From Stachybotrys elegans (lineage: Eukaryota > Ascomycota > Sordariomycetes > Hypocreales > Stachybotryaceae): a DNA stretch of 64,000 bases. Position numbers and translations under genes: made by a program. Below, in pieces: positions 1 to 10,504 of this stretch. Each line of letters starts with the position of its first letter. Position 1 is the first letter of the stretch. A model generated the notes under the pieces. It ran no database searches. It was not told the origin of the DNA and was given only the letters and a program-made list of their open reading frames with translations. The stretch is from assembly GCA_020746835.1 (NCBI GenBank), contig JAGPNK010000001.1:5828001-5892000 (forward strand). The letters are read 5' to 3'.

Positions 1-606
1 CGAGATTGGTCAGCTGGACCCAAAGTCAAGGGTGACTTTACCTTCAATGCGGTGCGTTGCTTAACGACGAAAGTGTAACCTTTAGACAATCCTTGAACCC
101 TCTAGAAACGCCTTTTGCCTCTCTTGTTCTTTCTCCTGTCTCTAGTAGGTGTTGAGCGTTACTTTGAGGAATATCGGTGAGAAGAAGTTGCGTGTCTTTT
201 CAGATACCATTCACCTAAAGCCAGTAAATGCAGCCAAAATACTCGACATAACGCCATCTCTTGGGAAAGCGTTGCTGTCTACCTCACAAGCCCTTCTATT
301 GACGGGCAAGCCTGGACTGAAAAGTTGACACTGATCAAGTATGCAAGCTTATGCTTTGGGAAGAAGTTCGACAGCTGCCTACATACACAGGACTTTCCAT
401 AATTTTAGTCTACACTCGACGAATTATGCATAGAAACGTAATTCTAGGGAACACGCCACGACACCACTCTGTCTACCTGACGGGACAGGGCGGTGCATTC
501 GGAGATGATAGAAGTGCAACAAAGCTACCTAGCTCCTTGAACCCGTCCCGTGGCCATGTCCGTACTGAAATAATTTGCTCAAGGCGCTCCAAGGATGGCT
601 ACGGAA
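1..606. other. Left-edge intergenic region
   Basis: No gene could be assigned here. Two frames run in from the left edge and stop within the first 80 bases (TAA at 76-78 in frame 1), so the 3' tip of a plus-strand gene may be present, but about 25 residues are too few to identify it. The rest has only short unrelated open frames. Confidence 0.3.
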
Positions 607-2091
607 TTATTCCCATAGTGTCCTCCCGTAAGTCAGGTGGAAGTCTCCCAGGTACCTCTGGTTGTTGAAGTCCAGGTCGAGCCATTCTTGCCGTCCTAAA
701 CTTTCGAACAGGCTCAGGACCTCCTCACTGGGTCTCCAATCGCCGACTTGCCACTGAACCACGGGGTCTTTCCCTTCCGAGCCAGCGCCGTGGATGTATT
801 TTACACCCCATCTATGCACCCTGCTCTCGTAGTCGTATGCTTCAAGGCCGTAACCAGCTCCCGTGCTCTCGCCCGGGTACCACCATAAATATGCAAACAA
901 CTCGGCGTCCTCCAGCTGCGGCATGTTGTCGCGGACCAGAGACTTCGCAAACGCCGCTAGAAGAGGCTCAATCCTCTCCCTGCAGGGCTTGGTGCGGAAT
1001 AAGTTGGGCAGGTAGTCTGCCTCGACACCGCCGCACGGGTCGTCTTCCCACTCGTCGTCCAGCTCGCCGTCTTCCTCGGTTTCGACTTCCCGAGGATAGT
1101 GATCTTCGGAGATGTGGAAGCCCCCATCCTCCGAATCGTGCGGGTCTTCGCCGCGCGGACCGACAAAGTACCAACGACCGTCTGGCCTAAGGGGGTGAAA
1201 CTCAATCCGGATCCGGCGCATGTGCCGCCACTGATGCTCCTCTGGCGTGGGGAAGAGGTCATCCGTCAGCAAGGCTCTGAGATCGAGAAATTGTAGCTGA
1301 GAGGCCAATGTGCGAAGTCCTATTGACAACGGATCCTTATTGTCGCCTGCCGGGTAGATCAAGTTCGGCCTCGGCACGCCCTGATCTTCGCCAGCCTGTT
1401 GCGGTGTCCAGAAATGCAAACCCGCTTTCACAAGGCTAGCAGGGATCTTGCCACCCAGATACTTCTCCTGCTCCGCCATGGCAGCTCCAAACTCATGGCG
1501 GGCATCTCGTAGTGGCCCTTCCCAGGGACGAGTGTAATGCTCGCGCATCACCCTGCTGGGCATACAGCACGGCATCGGGCGCTCCCACATCCAGGGTAGT
1601 CTTAGCTCCTCGACTCGTGGTAGATGGACTAGACATTGAAATGGCCAGATCAGGGCCAGAGGTCTCATCTTGTATGACTCCCAGTCGCCGCGGTAGTCCG
1701 GGCGGGACTCGACGCTCAGACTGCACACAGACGGCAGATCTGGGAGCGTCTCGGCCGCGTGTAGCTGCAGCCGGCGCGAGTTGTACATGCGATGGTGACA
1801 GAAAGGCTCGTAGTCGAAGGTGTCAGGCTCAATGTCGATGACAAGTTTGTCGCTGGCAGTCTCGCGTTCAGTGCCATGGGCAAGCTGCTGGAACAAGATA
1901 TGGACACGCTCCGACAGGTGAGCGCTGACGGCCGTGGTCTCCTCGCTCGGTTCTTGGCACGGCAGGGGCTGTTCGGGAGAGTGAAGCAACTGTGGCATTG
2001 TCACGGAACACGTGAGCTCCTGGGCCCCGGTGGCCCAGATCGACACATTGATCTGGGCTGCGCGAGCCTTGTCGACTGCGCGGAACGGCAT
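607..2091 (-). CDS. Orphan acidic hypothetical protein, 494 aa
   Basis: A single uninterrupted frame of 494 codons from an ATG at 2091 to a stop at 607. I do not recognise the family. The protein is rich in Trp, Pro, Glu and Asp; a strongly acidic stretch (EEDGELDDEWEDD) lies about two thirds along. It has no signal peptide, membrane segment or catalytic motif that I can see. The layout (short N-terminal segment, then repeated blocks with Leu, Arg and Trp such as LPRVEELRLPW) recalls fungal F-box-associated proteins of unknown function, but no F-box is evident. Its length with no stops and the poor quality of the overlapping frames on the other strand support a real gene. The second start, MPQLLHSPEQ, is possible. 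The function is unknown. Confidence 0.7.
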   Translation of the reverse strand: MPFRAVDKARAAQINVSIWATGAQELTCSVTMPQLLHSPEQPLPCQEPSEETTAVSAHLSERVHILFQQLAHGTERETASDKLVIDIEPDTFDYEPFCHHRMYNSRRLQLHAAETLPDLPSVCSLSVESRPDYRGDWESYKMRPLALIWPFQCLVHLPRVEELRLPWMWERPMPCCMPSRVMREHYTRPWEGPLRDARHEFGAAMAEQEKYLGGKIPASLVKAGLHFWTPQQAGEDQGVPRPNLIYPAGDNKDPLSIGLRTLASQLQFLDLRALLTDDLFPTPEEHQWRHMRRIRIEFHPLRPDGRWYFVGPRGEDPHDSEDGGFHISEDHYPREVETEEDGELDDEWEDDPCGGVEADYLPNLFRTKPCRERIEPLLAAFAKSLVRDNMPQLEDAELFAYLWWYPGESTGAGYGLEAYDYESRVHRWGVKYIHGAGSEGKDPVVQWQVGDWRPSEEVLSLFESLGRQEWLDLDFNNQRYLGDFHLTYGRTLWE

Positions 2092-2512
2092 GGCCAGTAC
2101 GCAGCAGTAGAGTAGTTTGATCTTGTATGGAGGAAATATGACAGCAATCCTGATGCAGAAGAGACGTGAAGCCAGAGCCAGTCACAGGGAAACCTATTTC
2201 GCTGTGAAGTTGACTTCTCTTGAAAGATAAAGCACGGACCCCGCATTAGAAGGTCAACCTAAACAGACGCTAGGCTATTATAGGTAGGATTGCCGGCAGA
2301 AGTTGATGTACAGTCCGGCTTCAAAATCCATGATATGCATGTGGCCCCTTAATCTGGAGGCATTTGTGTACTGGGTACAATCAAGACCTAATTGCGGCAA
2401 TTGCAACAAGTGTCTTTTGTAATATTAGCTACAGTTTCGACCACATCACGATATTGTCTTAAAGCAGGCCCTTGCGCAATCCAATACAGTTTATTGTGAA
2501 TCAGTCTTCTAC
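2092..2512. other. Intergenic, 0.4 kb
   Basis: This lies between the 5' end of the orphan gene and the 3' end of the terpene cyclase gene. No coding, RNA or repeat signal was seen. It probably holds the promoter of the orphan gene and the terminator of the cyclase gene. Confidence 0.4.
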
Positions 2513-3775
2513 CTACAGCATGATGGATAGAGAACCATCCTTCTGGACATATTGAGCCATATCATAGCGACGACACTGGAGACTCCAGTTATGGCCACCG
2601 CTCTGCAAGGTTTCAAAGCATTCAATGACCCTCTCCACGTCGTTCTGCACGTTTGAACCGTACCCGCTTGCTCGTTTGCGTAAAGCAGCTGCGGCTTCGT
2701 TGAACCGAACACAGCACTCTTCAAGCTCTTCCACAACCCGATTGACAGCCTGATCCAAGTTTATCCCAGCCTCGCGCATGTATATCGGAAGTAGCGTGGT
2801 GATCGTACCGTCGCCCTACAATCATTAGCGTTAGTCAATACTACGCGATGGAAGCTTACCAGTTCTTTCCTGAACGAAAAAATGTCGTTCTCACTGCGAA
2901 TGTAAGCGTTGCCAATTCGTGCCGGGGCTATACTTACAGAATCATGTTCGTGTTTACCTCTACCCAGCAGGCCCTCATTTCCTGTGAGTCGAGGAGTTCC
3001 GGGGGCAGGCTTATTTCAAGTAGGTATCTAGATTTGTTAGTTCAATTCTGACTATGGAAAGGCAACATACGGAACGGCAGCACAGCATGGATATACGGCA
3101 GTGGTGCCCAGACGCATTCTCCAATAGCTGTAGGAAGAGGGAAGACGTCCCAGCAGACGATCCTCTTGTTCCTGCTGACAACAGTCTATGTAAAAGAAGA
3201 CCTCATCACGAAAGCGTTTGAGGGTGTCATGATCGGCTCCTCTCTTCAGTATCTGAGCGGCTAGAGCGAACATCCCGAGTTGCGGGTTCTTGTACGTGGG
3301 TTCGGGTGTATTGTCAGAGGCGAAGCCCAAATGGTAGTCGACGTACGCTTTCGCCTCGGAACGATATTGCGTGCCCATGCCGATATCATTGGCAAGCTCG
3401 GGCTCGCAGGAAGCCTCTTGTCTATCCACCTTGTCATCCCAGAGAAAGAGCCACGCCGCGAAGATGCCCAACACCTGGAGCCTCTCGAGGCTGCAAGACG
3501 GATACCACCTGCCAAGATTAGCCATCTTCCAGTTAAGTTTAGTTGACTTACGATGAAACAAGAATTGAAAAGTCGGAAGCACGGGCGTGGTTTAGATGTT
3601 CCTCGTCTGGAGCAAATTTCATGAGCACTTCCTTGAGGATGGGGATCAATTCTCCACAAGAAGGGTTGACGCCCTGTCGCCAATTTGAGAATAAGGGTTC
3701 CAGCGGCGGTACATTCATACGCTGTCCTCTGATCTCGGCCAGGGTCTTGGACTGTACATCAGCGAGGCAAGACAT
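2513..3775 (-). CDS. Class I terpene cyclase (sesquiterpene synthase-like), five exons
   Basis: The exons read on the minus strand are 3775-3552, 3508-3071, 3027-2938, 2893-2860 and 2815-2513, all with GT-AG junctions and matching phases, giving a 362-aa protein. The Asp-rich metal motif is WDDKVD (D99, D100, D103). The NSE/DTE metal triad is NDIFSFRKE (N253, S257, E261). The C-terminal RRYDM (R345, Y346) matches the Arg-Tyr pair that senses diphosphate in this family. Such enzymes ionise farnesyl diphosphate with three Mg2+ and cyclise the cation; the length is typical of fungal pentalenene- or presilphiperfolanol-type cyclases. There is no targeting sequence, so it should be cytosolic. The NSE helix is split from the preceding exon by a 44-nt intron, so single-frame searches see only fragments. 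The product cannot be predicted. The neighbouring lactonohydrolase-like gene may or may not be linked functionally. Confidence 0.9.
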
Positions 3776-3840
3776 GATGTGGTTTGCATATCAATGATGT
3801 ACCCAACGAGATCTAGCTTTATGATCAGGGGAGGAGGGCG

Positions 3841-3848
3841 TTATATAA
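3841..3848 (-). promoter_or_regulatory. TATA-like box of the terpene cyclase gene
   Basis: TTATATAA, a palindrome, lies about 65 nt upstream of the cyclase start codon at 3775, a normal distance for a fungal core promoter. It is called by position only. Confidence 0.4.
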
Positions 3849-4506
3849 CCACGAAACAAAGCCATATACTGAAAAAAAAATTACCTCATGCATTTCAATC
3901 CTACTCTTCCTGAAAACTGGCCTCATAATCTGCCAAGATAAGAAGCATGTGCTACGCCACTTACGACATACCTGCATAAAACTTGCTCTCACAATGCAGC
4001 AACGTAGCATTATGCGCAAATGTGGTTTCATTATCAACCGAATGGAGAAACTTAACCCTCTCGAGCTGTAGATAGACTATTACGGACATACGAGCTTATC
4101 ATGGAATAAGGAATTGGAGTACTTAGTTCAGTAACTGCCTGCATCAATGACGTCGCTGTGTGATAGGAGATCGCATGCTGACAAAACGAGGTTGGTGATA
4201 ATACCGAAAAGGGAATCCAAACATGCGTTACCTGGAGAGGGCGTTGCTTACATGACATGCATAATGACATGAAATTTTCAATCCTGCGATCGATCGATAT
4301 CGGCGACTTTTAGGGGATACACACGATATCATCAATGGATGACAATCGAGGTGTTGTGTCTACTAATTTCAAAAGACGCTAAGATCAGTGTGGCATCTCG
4401 TTGTTGAAAGGGTCCTCTGTGTACTTATTGCATTTTCCATTACGTGAGAGCAGGTTCATTTAAAATAGCTATTGATTCAATACCCTATAGCTTTATACAA
4501 GTTGAC
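3849..4506. other. Intergenic, 0.65 kb
   Basis: AT-rich spacer between the terpene cyclase promoter and the 3' end of the SMP-30-like gene. No gene or repeat was recognised. Confidence 0.4.
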
Positions 4507-5876
4507 TCAACAATGGTTCCTCCGAACACATGAGGATCTCACCTTGGATGGGTATCCTTGAGCACCCTCTGTCGCTAGTTTAACCCTGTAAAGATGCTCT
4601 CGCCCAGCAATATACAGCCACGGCCCAACAAACTGCATGTTGACAGCCACATCCCCTTCCGCGACCTTGATGATGCCGAGCTGACGTCCGGACACGTCGA
4701 AAACATGGACGCCGCCTGTTACACCGCCATACACACGACCGTCCTTATCAACCTTGATTCCATCAGGGAACCCAGAGTCGCTGTAGGTGAATACCTCGCC
4801 TCCGGTGACAGGTCTGGCAAAGCTATGATGGTCGAGCTGGAACTCATAAATCGTCCTCCCTCCGGCCGGGTTATCGGAGGAATTGCCACGGTTCGTTACA
4901 TAAAGGCGGTCTTGTTTGTGGTTTAATGCGACGCCGTTGGGGTTGGTGAAGGGGCCTCCGCCAGCTCCTGAGACCATGCGAACGTCGCCCGTGTTGATCT
5001 CCCACCTCCAAACACCGTTGGCAAGCTCTGGCTTCAAGGTGTCGTTGAAGTTATCGTAGCCATAGTACCCATCAGTGAAATAGGCCACGCCATCTCGCGT
5101 GATAACCACATCATTGGGACTGTTAAATCGATGGCCGAACCAATTGTTAAGGACAACCTCAGTCTTGAGCGTAACAGGGTCCATTCGAACGACCCCCCCG
5201 GGAACTGTGTAGTTGCCCTCTTGTGCCCAATAAACACTGCCATTATGGTAGTATGCACCGTTTGGCACAGTCAGCTGAGGCGAGGGGTACACCTTTTCAG
5301 TTATTGGAGGGGTCTGAGAGAGGTCGACGCGCCAGACCCAAGGCATCGCATCTGCGGAAAACCCGGCCTTTGGTGGATGGAGCTCAGCAAAGAATATGCA
5401 ATTACACTCTGGTGAGTACACCGTGCCATCATGGACCATACGTCTTGCAAAGGAAGGTGGCTCTGGGAATGTGAAAATGCGCTCCACAGTGGGCCCTGTA
5501 GTTTTGCCATTCGAACCAAGCAGCTATCAAATGGAATATTAGTTCATGGACGCAGTGCCAGAAAGCTTGCGCAACGAACCGTGTACATAGCGTTGTCCAG
5601 GACAAGGAATGAAGCTTCCTTCAACGCCCCAGCAAGCTCAGTCGACGCATCAGATGAGTGGCCATCGAGAACAGTGGTCTCCCACCAAGTTGTTGTGACA
5701 TCCCGATTGAAGTTCTCAGCGGGGTATACGTTTCTTGATCCCATTGGGACCTCAAAGACGCTGGGGTGATCCGCAACGTCGGGGACATTAGGACTGTTCC
5801 TACCGTGAACCTGAAGAGCACTCCCTAATGCGAATATGGAGGCAATTGAGGTTAGGAAGTTGACTGAAGACATCAT
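4507..5876 (-). CDS. Secreted SMP-30/gluconolactonase-like lactonohydrolase
   Basis: Two exons (5876-5580 and 5523-4507) are separated by a 56-nt intron, giving 437 aa. Residues 1 to about 25 form a signal peptide (MMSSVNFLTSIASIFALGSA), so the protein is probably secreted; several N-glycosylation sequons follow. The body is a six-bladed beta-propeller of the SMP-30/gluconolactonase/LRE type: FNSPNDVV carries the metal-binding Asn and FPDGIKVDKDG the metal-binding Asp expected in this fold. Members hydrolyse aldonolactones and other lactones using a divalent metal. The last 15 residues look atypical. A GTGAGA donor at AAG|GTGAGA near 4544 could start a further intron that replaces the tail, so the C-terminus is uncertain. 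The gene lies just downstream of the Zn2Cys6 gene on the same strand. The substrate is unknown. Confidence 0.85.
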
Positions 5877-6047
5877 GGGTGGAGGATAAGCTTATGAGAT
5901 AGAGACAGCATTCCACGTTTGATCGTGTTGGAGATCGTATATACTTAAACAATTCGGAAGAAAGTTGCGATCAACATATTACTGGTCAATGATTCCCCGC
6001 ATGACGATCTTCTTCCTCTGCTGTTCGCGTGGGGAAAGTATGGGGAA

Positions 6048-8933
6048 TCACTGACCAGACCCAGGCCAATTCCTGGCTGACCATCCGGGGTTCGGGGAGT
6101 AGAGATACATCGAAGGGGGGACCGCAGGGGCAACGGGCTCTGGGATTCTCGGCAACTCGCTGTCGCCTGTATAGACAAATGAGAAAGCCTCGGGATGAAA
6201 GCCGGCGCCAGTGTCCATGCCTCCACAGAAGCCGGCATCTAAGCCCCACATTCCGGCATCTATACCGAACGCATTACCGACGTCCTGGCCAAAGGGCCCG
6301 TTATGATTTGTCGAGGAACCAAGCCCGATAGGGTGATCCGTGAAGTTCGAAACCGCTATGATATTAGCATCGTCATTGCCCGAGTAGCCTTGAGCTTCTA
6401 CGCTGAATTCCGAACTGCCTCCTGTATTTGTCGTCGCTGGACCCGGGCCAGGCGCATTCGACTCTTGTACAGCTTGCTGGAGACCTGATCTTCCTGCATC
6501 CTGCATGGTGACCGGTCCCATTTCTGCGATCGGAGTCTCCGGATCGAAAGTCTGGGCATTCCCAGTCGTTGCACCTTGTTGTGTCAAGGCTTGGTTGGTC
6601 GGCCGCCGTTTTCGACGCGAAGAATGACGCCTGCCGCGGACATTTGCACGCTCGCCTTCGGTGAGCAATCGACGGATAGTATCTAGACTCTTCCCGCTGC
6701 CCGGAGTGTGATTTGCTTCATTTTGGAGGATGCGCACGGCAGCCGTTAGTCGTGCCGCTGCACCTGAGCGTTCTTCCGGCGAGAGTGAAACGCTCTTCAG
6801 CTCCAGCGCCTCGACGGTAGCGGCCGTGTAGATACAATAGCTGACCTGATATGTCATCAGGCGATGAGGGAATGTTTTCGTGTACAAGGTGTGTATTTCG
6901 TGTATGCTCTTGGAGTGGCTAAGGCACTGCGCAGCATAGAAAGATCCAGAAACTTTCCTACTATCACCCAAGAATGGGCGACGAAGTAGGATGTGAAGGG
7001 TGTGATACAGAAGACTATAATATCAAGTCAGAAAGATGTTTAATACGTGTGAATGGATGAGTATCCAAGGCATCTGGAGTCTGGTGAACCTACTTGAGTG
7101 AGACAATATGAGGGGGAGGACTCTGCGTAAGAGCCGAAGGTTGGCTGATCTTCATGCCATCAGGAATATCTGCATACCATTTCCAGAATCTGGCGTCAAG
7201 ATCACTGACCTGATCGTCGAATTGCCTTGTTCCTTGGGCTCGTGAGAACAACAAGAGCATGTCGGTTGTGATTTCATGGAGGCTTGAGAAGACACAAAGG
7301 GTAGACGTGACCCACGAAGGGGATGGTGCAAACGAGTCTACTACTTCTTTTGCATGTACTGGCTGCCAGAGCCTGCCGTCATCATACTTGTCAAAAAGCT
7401 CAAAGGCTGGATATGGTCGCCGGAGAAGTGTAGGCGGCCGGCCGAGCGCAAGGCTCAGCGTCTTATCCCAGACATATGCCGCGTTGTACAGGCGCTTCCT
7501 CACCTCGAGCTCCGTAGGAGTCCACTTCTCCGCTACTCCTGCTAAGCGGGTGGTGTCGAGATGAAGGCCGACATCCTGCATCATCCGAATAGCCATGCCG
7601 GTATACAGCCAGCCCTGCGAACTAGAACCAATCGCGCATTGTCGGCCGCCAAGTATCAGAAGGCCCTGGATCGTTGGTATAGAGGGTCTGGCTGCAGTCA
7701 TCTCACCGAGCAGTAGCGTTCTCGCGCGGGTGGCATACTCTTCTCCTCTCGCAGAACCCAGTTCAGGGCCAGACCCTTCCGACGGCAAATGACGAGCGGC
7801 AAGGGCGAATATGCACAATAAAAGGAAATCTGAGCAATGTGGCCCGCCCAGGGCAAGATCCATGACGAACGCAGGCCGGTAAACCAGATGATGCAAAGGG
7901 TGTAACCAGGTCCAATAGATATCAAGGAGAGCAATGCCTGTCTTGGTGTCCACGCCAGTACCATTCATGGCAGGCTTCGCAGCTATGAGCGGCGTCCAGA
8001 CAGAGTCCATAAGTGTGTAGTGTGATTGGAGAGTTGCAAGGTGCCCTGGGGGTGGTCCTACGCGAGACAAGGATTTGTTGTTGCCTCGTAGAGTGTCTCT
8101 CGATTGCGGTAGACCCGGTGCCACCTCTCCGTCTGTGCCCTGAGCTCTCGGGGGAGTCTGTCGTCATCAGCAGACCCATCACCGTTGTCATCTGCATCCT
8201 CGTCATTGATGCTTGAGTCGCTGGCATCCTCGGCCTCCTCCTGATTGTCGTGGTTGGGAAGGGTGCCTGCGTGGAAACGGCTGGTTGGACCGTTATAGAC
8301 GACTTCCCCGTCCTCGCCTATGCCGACTTGGTACCATAAGGAGGATGCGAACCGTGAGTCGTGAGACTTCCGGCTCTCGCTATTGGGGTCGAGAGTTGGG
8401 TAGCTATTAGGAACCGATTGCGGACTTGCACCCAGTTGGGAGCTGGCTGACTGAGATGGCCGACTGCCTCTCCTGAGTCTCTTGGTGTTGTTCGGATTGT
8501 GGATAGGTCGTGGCCGGGAAGTCTTCATCCGCCTGTTGCCAACATTCTCGCCTGGGTTGAAGACTGTCCCAGGCTCGGTATCAGCTGTTTCAGGGACTGG
8601 GCAAGGCTGGCCTTGGCTTGCGGCAGCCGGCTGTTGCACAAGGGAGCCTTCAAGTTGGCGAATACGCTCATTGGCCTCGCGCAGGAGCTGAGACTCGACA
8701 CCGCGCGAGCTTGCTGGCCAAACGCATTCACTACCCTTCCGCTGGCAGCCTGAACACGCGGGCTGCTCACCACTGCACTTTACTTTGCGCTGTTTACAGG
8801 GGATACAGGCAAAGCCATAGCGACGACCCTTCGGCTTGCTAGCGTGCTCAGTCTCGGATGCTGCGGGGCTGCCAGCCGCACTCGCCTCTGCCTCGACGGA
8901 GTTCTCATCTGGCATAGTGGCGCTGGGCAGCAT
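6048..8933 (-). CDS. Zn2Cys6 fungal-specific transcription factor
   Basis: The start is the ATG at 8933. C43-x2-C46-x6-C53-x6-C60-x2-C63-x6-C70 forms a canonical Zn2Cys6 binuclear cluster, followed by a short heptad-like linker (QLLREANERIRQLEGS). The middle holds the fungal transcription factor domain (LHHLVYRPAF, SIPTIQGLLILGGRQCAIG, GMAIRMMQDVGLHL). The C-terminal third is low complexity (Gly, Asn, Pro), a likely activation region. The last junction is clear (intron 7015-7093, GTAGGT...TATAG). The first frame change near 8.1 kb has no consensus intron; GTGATG to CGTAG (8058-8182) restores the frame and would give 893 aa, but a sequencing or real frameshift is equally possible. It is nuclear and likely binds CGG half-sites. 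Its position beside the 10.5-24 kb locus makes it a candidate regulator of it (inference). Confidence 0.85.
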
Positions 8934-9020
8934 TGACAGTGCTCGTAACGATAGATTGCCGGCCTCGGGGATGATTCCGCCACTGATGAATCGAGGGCAC
9001 GAAGCACGACTGACGGATTT

Positions 9021-9045
9021 GGCTCGGTTTGATGCCGACCGAGCC
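9021..9045. promoter_or_regulatory. CGG-N11-CCG inverted repeat upstream of the Zn2Cys6 gene
   Basis: GGCTCGG (9021-9027) and CCGAGCC (9039-9045) form a perfect 7-bp inverted repeat, with CGG and CCG exactly 11 bases apart. This is the Gal4-type spacing for a Zn2Cys6 dimer. It sits 88 nt upstream of the transcription factor start codon, so autoregulation is possible. Confidence 0.4.
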
Positions 9046-9474
9046 GGAACATCATTTGGCCTTTACCGGCATCACTCTAGTGAACGGCATACAGACCAGC
9101 GACTTTGAGGCCCCTCTAACAATAAGGCAATCTCAAATCAGCAGATATAGAAATCTGTAACACTAAGAAAAGCAGATATAGTGACGTTTGGCAATCATGT
9201 ACGTATCTCGGCTAAATCCCTTGAGTGTGGGAAGCCGCCCTCTATATATTAGACGTATATACCCCTCAGGTGATGTTGGTACATGAAGCGACTTTGATCC
9301 TCCTACTACTAAAGGTGTAATTAATGTAACTACATGTACCTGGCAGGAATGCTTGGACTTCTATTTTATCTGCTTCCGTAGAAATCGCACTTTTGGGATA
9401 TTGTTATTGATTAAACGCCCTGTCTGTCAGCCTCGTCAGAACACATGTAATGGTTAGAGCCGACGAACGGTATA
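9046..9474. other. Intergenic upstream of the transposon relics
   Basis: Upstream region of the Zn2Cys6 gene, AT-rich toward its right end. The words AGATATAG and ATATA recur. No gene was seen. The TA at 9473-9474 is the left target duplication of the element that follows. Confidence 0.4.
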
Positions 9475-9723
9475 TCCCTTTAAGTGTGCGAAAGCAACAA
9501 GCTGGTCACTACCAGGGATATTAGCCAATAACCAGCAGAAGAGAGAGAGATACCTATTCTTCTTACTATAGCTAACCTTAATACTAAGTATTCTTAGGTA
9601 CTAACTCAGTGCCTCTTTAATGCCCTAGCTAAGCCAGCAAGAATGTAGCTTCTATGTACATAGGGGCTAATTCAGCAGATATAGAGCAAATACATGCTTG
9701 CTGCTTTCGCACACTTAAAGGGA
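9475..9723. mobile_element. Tc1/mariner-like MITE, 249 bp
   Basis: Terminal inverted repeats of 28 nt (9475-9502 and 9696-9723, 27 of 28 matching, outer end TCCCTTTAAGTGTGCG) flank a short non-coding AT-rich interior. A TA dinucleotide on each side (9473-9474 and 9724-9725) fits the TA target duplication of Tc1/mariner elements. No transposase is encoded, so this is a non-autonomous element. It abuts the left end of a dispersed repeat copy and may have inserted into a longer version of it. Confidence 0.7.
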
Positions 9724-9770
9724 TACTGTTGATCTTTTTCCTCACTGCACGTATCTACCTTATCATCAAA

Positions 9771-10010
9771 GGCTTCTCGTATGTTGCGCCCGACGCCACG
9801 GCGGCATCGCAACAGAAGCTTCTAGCCAATTGCGACAGGTGGCTGGAAAACTTTGACATCCGCTGCAGCCGCAAGGGTCAAGCTTTTCTCAATCGAATTT
9901 TCTAACCAATTGTTATCTATTGATCTAATATCATCTTTATCGTCAGAGGGGGCCTCCTCGAAGTCACTGGTCTATATCCCATTGGGGCACACGAACGGGA
10001 AGTCCCACAC
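9771..10010 (+). repeat. Dispersed repeat family R1, copy A (longest)
   Basis: This copy matches an inverted copy at 30.03-30.25 kb over about 230 bases. It also shares a highly conserved 85-bp tail (from TCTTTATCGTCAGAGGGGGC to GGGAAGTCCCACAC) with four shorter copies in the window. The left part can be read as a coding fragment (VAPDATAAS, then WLENFDIRCS) ending at a stop near 9905, so the unit may be the 3' end of a transposon gene plus its terminal sequence. Confidence 0.75.
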
Positions 10011-10189
10011 ATCATCAAAGCCCTGTCTGTAACATGGAGGGCCGTGCAAGACTCCAGAGGATAGTCACTTGGAGGGTTTCATGCAGAAAGGGCGGGAAAG
10101 CCCTTAGGTGCTTGTAGGCAGAACAGGGTAGTTCAGAGAGCTCTTTAGAGGTGGCTAGAGGGACTGTTTTACCCTCTCCGACTAACCCA

Positions 10190-10400
10190 ATTATATTGAC
10201 CCTCTGGGTCTCGACGACTCGGCTGCCCCGTACGCAAGGGCACCTTGATGATGGCTTCGTGGTTTCTTTCTACTATCTACGACTGCCTTGATTGCCGGGG
10301 CACTAGGCACCCCGACAGGTTATTTGCTCTCTACTTCTTTCACATCAGACTGTACACTATTTTCATCATCATATCTCCTGTATTATTGTCATTGCTTTGC
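10190..10400 (+). repeat. Dispersed repeat R2, copy 1
   Basis: Matches 50190-50400 over about 200 bases. Shared words include GCAAGGGCA, ACTAGGCAC and TTATTTGCTCTCTACT. Many differences are C to T or G to A, consistent with repeat-induced point mutation of an old duplicated element. It has no coding capacity. Confidence 0.55.
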
Positions 10401-10504
10401 ACTTGCTATAGCTTAGTATATCGCCATGCCGTTGAGTAAAGCTCATCTTTGCGGCTAGCATGGCCAGTATCCTAGGCACTGTAGCTCCTCCCATTGAACA
10501 GCGC

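Noticed and set aside
837..1190. Antisense frames over the orphan gene at 607-2091
   Set aside because: They are shadows of the longer GC-rich frame and have no independent motif or start context.
9771..10010. R1 as a solo LTR (its reverse end begins TGTGGGAT)
   Set aside because: No matching CA end, target-site duplication or primer-binding site was found, and the copies vary in length on one side only. A DNA transposon end is at least as likely.
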